A DNA stretch of 64,000 bases from Cannabis sativa. Its lineage: Eukaryota > Streptophyta > Magnoliopsida > Rosales > Cannabaceae. The DNA lies in contig NW_026870043.1 in NCBI RefSeq assembly GCF_029168945.1, positions 8,686,501 to 8,750,500 of the forward strand. The letters are read 5' to 3'. Under the pieces are notes generated by a model. That model did no database searches. It saw only the letters and a program-made list of their open reading frames with translations, and was not told the DNA's origin. Numbering within the stretch: position 1 is the stretch's first letter; each line of letters begins with the position of its first letter. Shown here one piece after another: positions 58,021 to 64,000 of the stretch. Position numbers and translations under genes: made by a program.

Positions 58021-59207
58021 ATGTTGACGACCTGTGCTGTCTGCTTCTGATGAGGTGGAGACTGCACATCTTCAGACTCAACTGGATTACAACTTTGGGC
58101 CATGAATGCCAGTACCTGCTTTTCCTCATCTGATCCTTCACTGGCTGTGGAGTTCTTTTCCTCATCACTATCACTCCAAGTTGCTGCAAGGGCCTTTTTC
58201 TTTTTTAGTGTATTGGCGCACTCAGCCTGAATGTGACCATATCCATCACATTCTCTGCACTTAATTCCTCGGCCCTTTTGATCAGTTGAGGCTTGTCTTG
58301 GTTTGAAATTTACTCCTTTGTTTCTCTTGAGAAGATTTTCTTTGTCAGCTGGTGAATTTTTCCTGTAGTTCTTTTTCAAGAATTTTGCATAGTTTCTTGT
58401 TAACAAGGCAATTGTTTCCTCTGTAATGCCATTCAAATCTTCCAGAACAGGTTTCTTGTTTTCTTGGTGAATAAGTGCAATGCCAGCATCTGACTTTTCT
58501 TTCACCACCTCCTTTTGTTTCTTGGTTTTCTTCCACCTAGACAGTGATAGCTCATAGTTTTGCAAAGATCCAATGAGTTCGTCAAGATCGAGTTCCTCAA
58601 TGTTTCTCATTTCATCGATTGAGGTAACTTTGGACATGAATCTTCTGGGGAGGACACCAAGCACCTTTCGAACCAGTTTCGAGTTAGAGTAAGTTTTTGC
58701 CAGAGCATACGATTCATTGGAGATGTCACAAAGTTTTGCTTGGAATTCAGCCACAGACTCATCCTCCTCCATGGTAAGATTTTCGAAGGCCTTTGCCAAG
58801 GCACGCAGCCTTGATTTCTTGATAGCATCAGTTCCCTCGTTCTTAATGTTTAGCTTCTCCCATGCTTCCTTAGCAATTTCACAATTGGCTATAACCTTCA
58901 ACTGGTTAGTGGAGACGGCATTAAACAAGGCATGAAGAGCCTTTGAGTTGAAATTCGCTCTTTCTATTTCAACAGTGGTCCATTGACTCATGGGTTTGGG
59001 TATAACTATTTCATTCTCCATCATCGTTGGTTTCCACCACCCCTCTTCTATGGACATCCAAACTCTTTCATCTAAAGCTCTCAAGAAGGCGCGCATCTTA
59101 GTTTTCCAGTATGGATAATTGGCTCCTTCCAGCATCGGAGGTCTCGAGGTGGAGCCTCCTTCTCTAAACATTTTCATCCTGCACATAGTAGTTGTAAACA
59201 GACACAC
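57984..59207 (-). CDS. Sirevirus-like gag, 407 residues open
   Basis: The frame opens at 59207, but the more likely start is one of the Met codons in MCRMKMFREGG. It contains the copia gag core (YPYWKTKMRAFLRALDERVW, FNAVSTNQLKVIANCEIAKE, LTMEEDESVAEFQAKL, VTSIDEMRNIEELDLDELIG), a basic region, a CCHC knuckle CRECDGYGHIQAEC (about residue 312) and an acidic tail. It ends early at a frameshift around 58020. The primer site and LTR are directly upstream. It would assemble particles and bind RNA. It is otherwise undamaged. Confidence 0.88.
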   Translation of the reverse strand: MCLFTTTMCRMKMFREGGSTSRPPMLEGANYPYWKTKMRAFLRALDERVWMSIEEGWWKPTMMENEIVIPKPMSQWTTVEIERANFNSKALHALFNAVSTNQLKVIANCEIAKEAWEKLNIKNEGTDAIKKSRLRALAKAFENLTMEEDESVAEFQAKLCDISNESYALAKTYSNSKLVRKVLGVLPRRFMSKVTSIDEMRNIEELDLDELIGSLQNYELSLSRWKKTKKQKEVVKEKSDAGIALIHQENKKPVLEDLNGITEETIALLTRNYAKFLKKNYRKNSPADKENLLKRNKGVNFKPRQASTDQKGRGIKCRECDGYGHIQAECANTLKKKKALAATWSDSDEEKNSTASEGSDEEKQVLAFMAQSCNPVESEDVQSPPHQKQTAQVVNMLMKKCLHNGST

Positions 59208-59344
59208 AAATGTTCTGTAGTTCTTTGAGAGAGAACTCAGAGGAGGTTAGTTACGACAGAATCGATCGTTAAGGTTGACTTAAGAATCAACGATCAAGAA
59301 TCATACAGGAGTAGGATCTAACACAAATTTTTATAAAATTTTAA

Positions 59345-59356
59345 GCTCTGATACCA
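59345..59356 (-). other. Primer binding site of the Sirevirus-like element
   Basis: On the - strand TGGTATCAGAGC, four bases after the LTR end; complement of initiator tRNA-Met. Confidence 0.88.
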
Positions 59357-59360
59357 ATTG

Positions 59361-59989
59361 TGCAACTTGTAGATTTTAATGATTCAAATTACCAAGTTGT
59401 CTATCTTTAGATTGATTGATTTCATGATATGAATTATGAACATGAATTAAAAGTCAAGCTGTAAATCACACATCAATTTACAAGCTTCGTCTGCACTGAG
59501 AACACAACTCAGCCGACTAGTGCTTGGGTTCCCCGAACCAGGGTAAGTTCATCCACTAATTCTCAAAGGTTCATATTACAATTTCCAATTCTCTCTAAAG
59601 GAATCAAATACAACCTTAACAGCAATTAGTAATAAATTACCAATGACAATCAAGAACACTGATTGTTAACGCACAATCCCTTGTGCAACAACTGAGCTCT
59701 TCTTCAACATGTCTTCAATCTGAAATCCCTTCAGATCTGATGATGAAGATGACACTGAACTGTCTCTACACTAACAACCGAAATAACTGTCTGAACGATT
59801 TAATGGATAACCAATTTACTAACAGAAACCGAGTATTTATATATTCACAAAATAAGTCCAGCAGGCACTAACTAAAACTTAAATGAGACTCTCGTAAACA
59901 AACGTTAGTGCAGATATAACAGACTAAAAATCCAGATACGACTAGACATTGAACAGAACAAACACTGTCACAAAATAATAACACTAACA
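59361..59989 (-). repeat. 5' LTR of the Sirevirus-like element
   Basis: 629 bases; on the - strand TGTTAGTG to GTTGCA. Lacks about 112 bases relative to the shared LTR (deletion at about 59761). TATA box at 59834-59843. Outer flank CAATC does not match the bases before 39280. Confidence 0.9.
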
Positions 59990-61330
59990 CAATCTTCAGT
60001 GAAATGGTCATAAGTTACTCAATATTGATTTGATTCACGCAATTTAACTTGTATTTTTAAGCTATTTCAATGTTCTATCAAGTCAAGTCTCACACTTCAA
60101 TTACAATTCTGAAGTTATCTACTCCATATTTCACCTCTAAGGGAGTAATGAATTTAAGCTACAACTTACTTGAAACGGGGCTTGTAGATACAATTGAAGC
60201 TCCAAAAATTGATGACCGACCTTCGAAGTCAATTTAAACATTAGATCATCATCTACGTTCAAAAATAGCCTAAATATATTTTTCCATATTTTGAATTATT
60301 TTATTTCCATTTAATAAGACCTCCATCCCTTATAAGGTCAGGGCATTTCTCTCTAGAAATTAGAGCATCTACACTTAGCCATTTTTTTGTAATCCATCTC
60401 GGGAGAAATAAAAGTCGAAGTAGAAGTAGCTACATTATTATCGTGATACGAGGAATGAACTACTATAAATTCTTTGTGTCTCTCTTATATTTACTTAACT
60501 TATAATTCTTTCTTACTAATCTAGTGTGCGAGTGTGGCCCAAAGATCTGTGTCTAGATTTCTGCATCAACAATCCTTAATAGGGATGTGAAATTCTCACT
60601 AGAATATGGGTGTTTTTTTGCCATTGAAGCTTTTATTTGTGGCTTTTTTTTTATTTGTGATATTTTATATGGAACACTTGTATAATGGTGTCTGTCACCA
60701 TTTTGCTATTGTTATTATAGTAGGGATTGTTATAATTATGAAGAGGGGGCATGTCTCTATTTGGGTAATTTAGTATGTTCTTGAATGGCTCAAAATACTT
60801 TATATGGCTATTCCTCTTCGTATTCGAAGTAAGAGGATCTCTAGACTTTTATTGATCCCATATTTTATATATCGCTCTTTCATCAACATGATCTCAAATA
60901 TGGTTGGTCGGTTTGTCATTTTCTTTTATTATAATCTGAATTATAGGGTTGTTATTACTTAATTTTTATTGGAGGATCATTGAGTGATTACTATTGAAAG
61001 GTGTGATTTATCACATGTTTATTTGGGTTGTAAACAACATAGTTTGTCTATTTTTTTACCTCTACGACTTTTGATCTTTTAGTTGACAAAGTTATTAGGA
61101 TTTTTTTTTTATTTTTATTTTAAACGACATAGTTTGCCTATTTTTTTCATTCTACTATATGAACAATATTATTATGTAATGAACTCTGTCAGATTTATTT
61201 TTTTCATATTAAAATTTCTATTTTTCTCTAATATATTTATATATATATATATATAGTTGGGGAACTATAAAAGAGAACTAATTAAAATTTAAATGGAATA
61301 TTGCACATCAATTACCCAATCAAGAACTAA
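59990..61330. other. AT-rich flank without a gene
   Basis: No coding region. 60300-60571 looks like the end of a decayed LTR: CCCTTATAAGG at 60330, a TTATATTTACTT stretch at 60486 and a closing CATCAACA at 60564. A near repeat with ACATAGTTTG occurs at about 61037 and 61127. A TA run is at 61235-61254. Confidence 0.4.
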
Positions 61331-61711
61331 GGTGATGTTTGGTTTGGTGGAATGTAATAGTAATGGTAATAGTAATGTAATGAAATAAGAATAGTAATGG
61401 GAATTGATTAAGATATTTGGTTTGTTATTGGAATGAATATTAAAATAAATGATAAATTGACAAAATTATTCCTCACTTTAATTTTTATATTTATACAAAA
61501 AAGGGTAGTAGAGTCATTTTAGCTTTACTTTATTTAGTTTTTTGAATGTAATCCTCATTACATAGCTTTTCTAGTGTAATGAGGATTCTATTGTATAATG
61601 TAATTATGATTACAATGTAATCCCATTACATCATTTTTAAAATCAAAACAAACATTGTAATGGATAATTTGATTCAATTACAATTCTCATTGCAACAAAC
61701 CAAACATGCCA
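61331..61711. mobile_element. Tourist-like MITE
   Basis: About 380 bases with imperfect terminal inverted repeats (left ATGTTTGGTTTGGTGGAATG, right the complement of CATTGCAACAAACCAAACAT) and no coding capacity. TAA on both sides (61328-61330 and 61712-61714) fits the 3-base duplication of PIF/Harbinger-derived elements. Confidence 0.65.
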
Positions 61712-64000
61712 TAAAGGAATTGAGCTAGATAAGTATTTTATCATATTCAGTAAGGGACAGGCCTATACAAGTGCGAGGTATAAATATTTATTTATTTATT
61801 TATTATTTTATGTAATAAATAAATAAAAAAATCTCCCACATATATACATTTATAAAAATTAAGTTCCTACAAAATTAAACATATTTAGTTAAAAGTAATT
61901 ATAGTTTTTCTTAATGTATACCCAAATATTCTTTTATATGTATAACAATAAAGCCTCCACTTAACAAAAATTCTCCATAATTCTGAGAAATAGAGAATTT
62001 AAATTTACCAATTCGGTTATGATGTCACAATTTAATACCAAAATCTTTATTTTATATCATTCTTTGAATCTTTGCTATTAAAAAAATAGTGTGAGATATT
62101 TTGGTAAAACTATGCAATCTTTCCTATGAAAAGAAATTAGTCAAGGAATCATATAAAAGACTTAATAGTAGTTACTGTTCAATGAGTTGAGAGCCTTTTT
62201 TTCGATAAATAGTTCAGGGACCAAATTGTTAATATTTTATAATTTTGGTACAAATTTGCTAAACCATTTAAAATTTAAGGGGCTGATTTGTGAAAAACCT
62301 TATAAAGAGTTTAGTATGTTTTTTTGTAGAATTATCCTTAAAATATACCATGATTCGTATTTAATGCAGGATGCTAATAGTCAGATGATTATACAAATTT
62401 AATGCTTTCTTTTTTGAGATAAAATATAAATGCAATACTTTTTTTTTTTGGTAAGGATATGAATGCAATGCTTTTTTTTTTTTTTTTGTAAGGATATAAT
62501 TGCAATACTTAAATAGCATAGAGAACAGAGAGAATCTATATCATTTTACAACAATGCCCAGGAAAAGTGTATGTACTAAAACGTATAAAAATATTTGGAT
62601 GGTAGAGAGAGAATAAGTGTAAACAATTAAAGGATTTTATTTGATGCATGGTGGGACAAGTTAAAGATATTATTTAGACATTAAAACAATAAATAAATGA
62701 TAAGGGCAGAGCAGAGCAGAGCATACCGATATAGGAGTTAGAACTTAGGAATTCTCTTTGTTATTGGGGGATGTGCCCCAAAAAGTCTTTAAAAGTGCAG
62801 AGGCGTAGGGCGAGGGGGTTCACCTAATAAGTAATATTTATAATAATGAGCCCTTCTATGAAGAAGGATGAAGTTAATTGGAGCTGTCTGTCATTTCTGT
62901 TTTCCTCGCAGTCCTCAGTAAGTATGCATTCCAATGATCTTTATGATTTTGATGCGTAGCGAAAATCGCAATTTATTTAAGTTAGATAAAGCTTTAAGTT
63001 TCATAGAGATAGACTAATTTAAGCAACAAATTAAGAAGCATATAATTCATTTAGCTTAGGTTCTATTCTTCATCACAATTAAAATTGTAATTTGTCACAA
63101 ACACTTAGAATCCTAGACTATTAGGTGAATAGTAATTCTAAGATGACGATAGATTAAAATAAAACGTAATTTAGCAGTCGTCTAAACAAGATTAAAACAA
63201 TAATCATGACATTAAATATAGAAGAAAAGAAGCAATTTGATATAATGGAAACTAAAAATTAACATTCATTAATGAAACTAAGAATTCATGGCTCGAGTTT
63301 TGAAATAACCCTTAACTAAAATAAAACTACTTTAAACTAGACATTATTAACTAAAATCATAATATTTAATAAGAGTTCAAGGAGAAGAAAAGAACTAGAA
63401 TAAAGAACTCTTCGAAGCTGCGATCTCCTTCTCTTCCTTGCTCTCCCTCCTAGTTTCTCTATTTTGTAGCTTTGGAATCCTTTGCTAATTAAGAGTTTTT
63501 CAATTTTTTTGTTCTGAAAACCTTCTAAAAATACTAATAATAACTTGTTTATATAGGCTAACAAAGTTAATTAAAAGATACTAAAAATATTTAAAATTTA
63601 ACTTAAAAAAATAAAATCGCAACTCTACTTGAAAAGCTTCTTTTTTTTTTTGCTATCTTTTATCTTTTTTTTTTTTCAAAAATTTCCTACTACGATTGAT
63701 ACTATTTTAGTCATAACACTATCGATATTGCTCAGAATTGAAGGATTCAAGATATTCTGAAAAGCTAAAAACAAGATCTAAAACTTCCATGTTGAGCTCC
63801 AAGTCTAATTCTGCTTCTAAGATCATCTAAATTTGCAATTAAGCTTTGCCTTGTAAAACCGAGCTCGACGACTTCTACTATTTTCTACAAAAATATGCCA
63901 AAATCCCTCCAAAAGACTCTAAATGCTGAATAGTCTTTAAAATGGCCTATTATAATTATTCCACTAATCAATAATTTAAAAATTTAATTTAAAATTATTA
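61712..64000. other. AT-rich flank without a recognised gene
   Basis: T-rich and AT-rich, with a small duplication at 62432-62510 (GTAAGGATAT and poly-T twice) and GCAGA repeats at 62705-62722. Short open stretches at 62187-62402 (+) and 63337-63564 (-) have no recognisable domain. I see nothing else to support. Confidence 0.5.

Noticed and set aside
39275..59994. Target duplication for the Sirevirus-like array
   Set aside because: GAAAG on the left and CAATC on the right do not match, in line with the deletion at the left end.
61235..61254. TA, AT and CT dinucleotide runs (also 12462, 16690, 47326)
   Set aside because: Ordinary microsatellites in AT-rich DNA or LTRs; no special meaning seen.
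62187..62402. 71-codon open stretch on +
   Set aside because: No domain, AT-rich composition, no supporting context.
63337..63564. 75-codon open stretch on -
   Set aside because: Low complexity and no recognisable motif; could not be told from chance.

Overview
The window reads as intergenic DNA of a flowering plant, most likely a eudicot: AT-rich, with no convincing host gene, and about 94% retrotransposon. The lineages are plant-specific: Tekay/Del-like chromoviruses (Ty3/gypsy with a C-terminal chromodomain), a Tat-like Ty3/gypsy element, a Sirevirus-like Ty1/copia element with an extra envelope-position ORF, and a long-LTR copia family with an AT-rich leader. The species cannot be told from the sequence alone.

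Layout. 1-10495: Tekay array on + (partial internal region, LTR 850-3185, complete decayed internal region, LTR 8156-10495). 10496-19676: long-LTR copia element on - with its gag, preceded by an inverted copy of part of its own internal region and followed by a partial LTR and a second internal fragment. 19677-22733 and 32285-34368: one Tat-like element on -, split by Tekay element 2 (22734-32279, target duplication TGCTC). 34369-37655: leader, primer site and LTR of another long-LTR copia copy on -. 37656-39279: unassigned, with coding-like pieces on -. 39280-59989: Sirevirus-like element on -, with Tekay element 3 (40353-49074, target duplication CTGAA) inside one LTR and a solo long-LTR copia LTR (55664-57557, target duplication CAGTC) between gag and protease. 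59990-64000: AT-rich sequence with a small MITE and possible LTR relics.

The nesting gives a relative order. The Sirevirus is older than Tekay 3 and the solo LTR. The Tat element is older than Tekay 2. The long-LTR copia leader is probably older than the Tat element that abuts it. Three families show the pattern LTR-internal-LTR-internal, in which neighbouring units share one LTR, as expected from unequal recombination between LTRs or tandem insertion.

The elements look defective by stops and frameshifts, with Tekay 3 the best preserved (one long uninterrupted reverse transcriptase to chromodomain frame). No new cellular system was found. The points most worth following are a cluster of differences confined almost entirely to CAG/CTG sites in 336-849 (probably a methylation-linked sequencing artefact), the three shared-LTR arrays, GC-rich hairpin islands in the copia leaders, hairpin minisatellites in the Tekay LTRs, a candidate intron after a copia gag, and the coding-like island at 37.7-38.7 kb.
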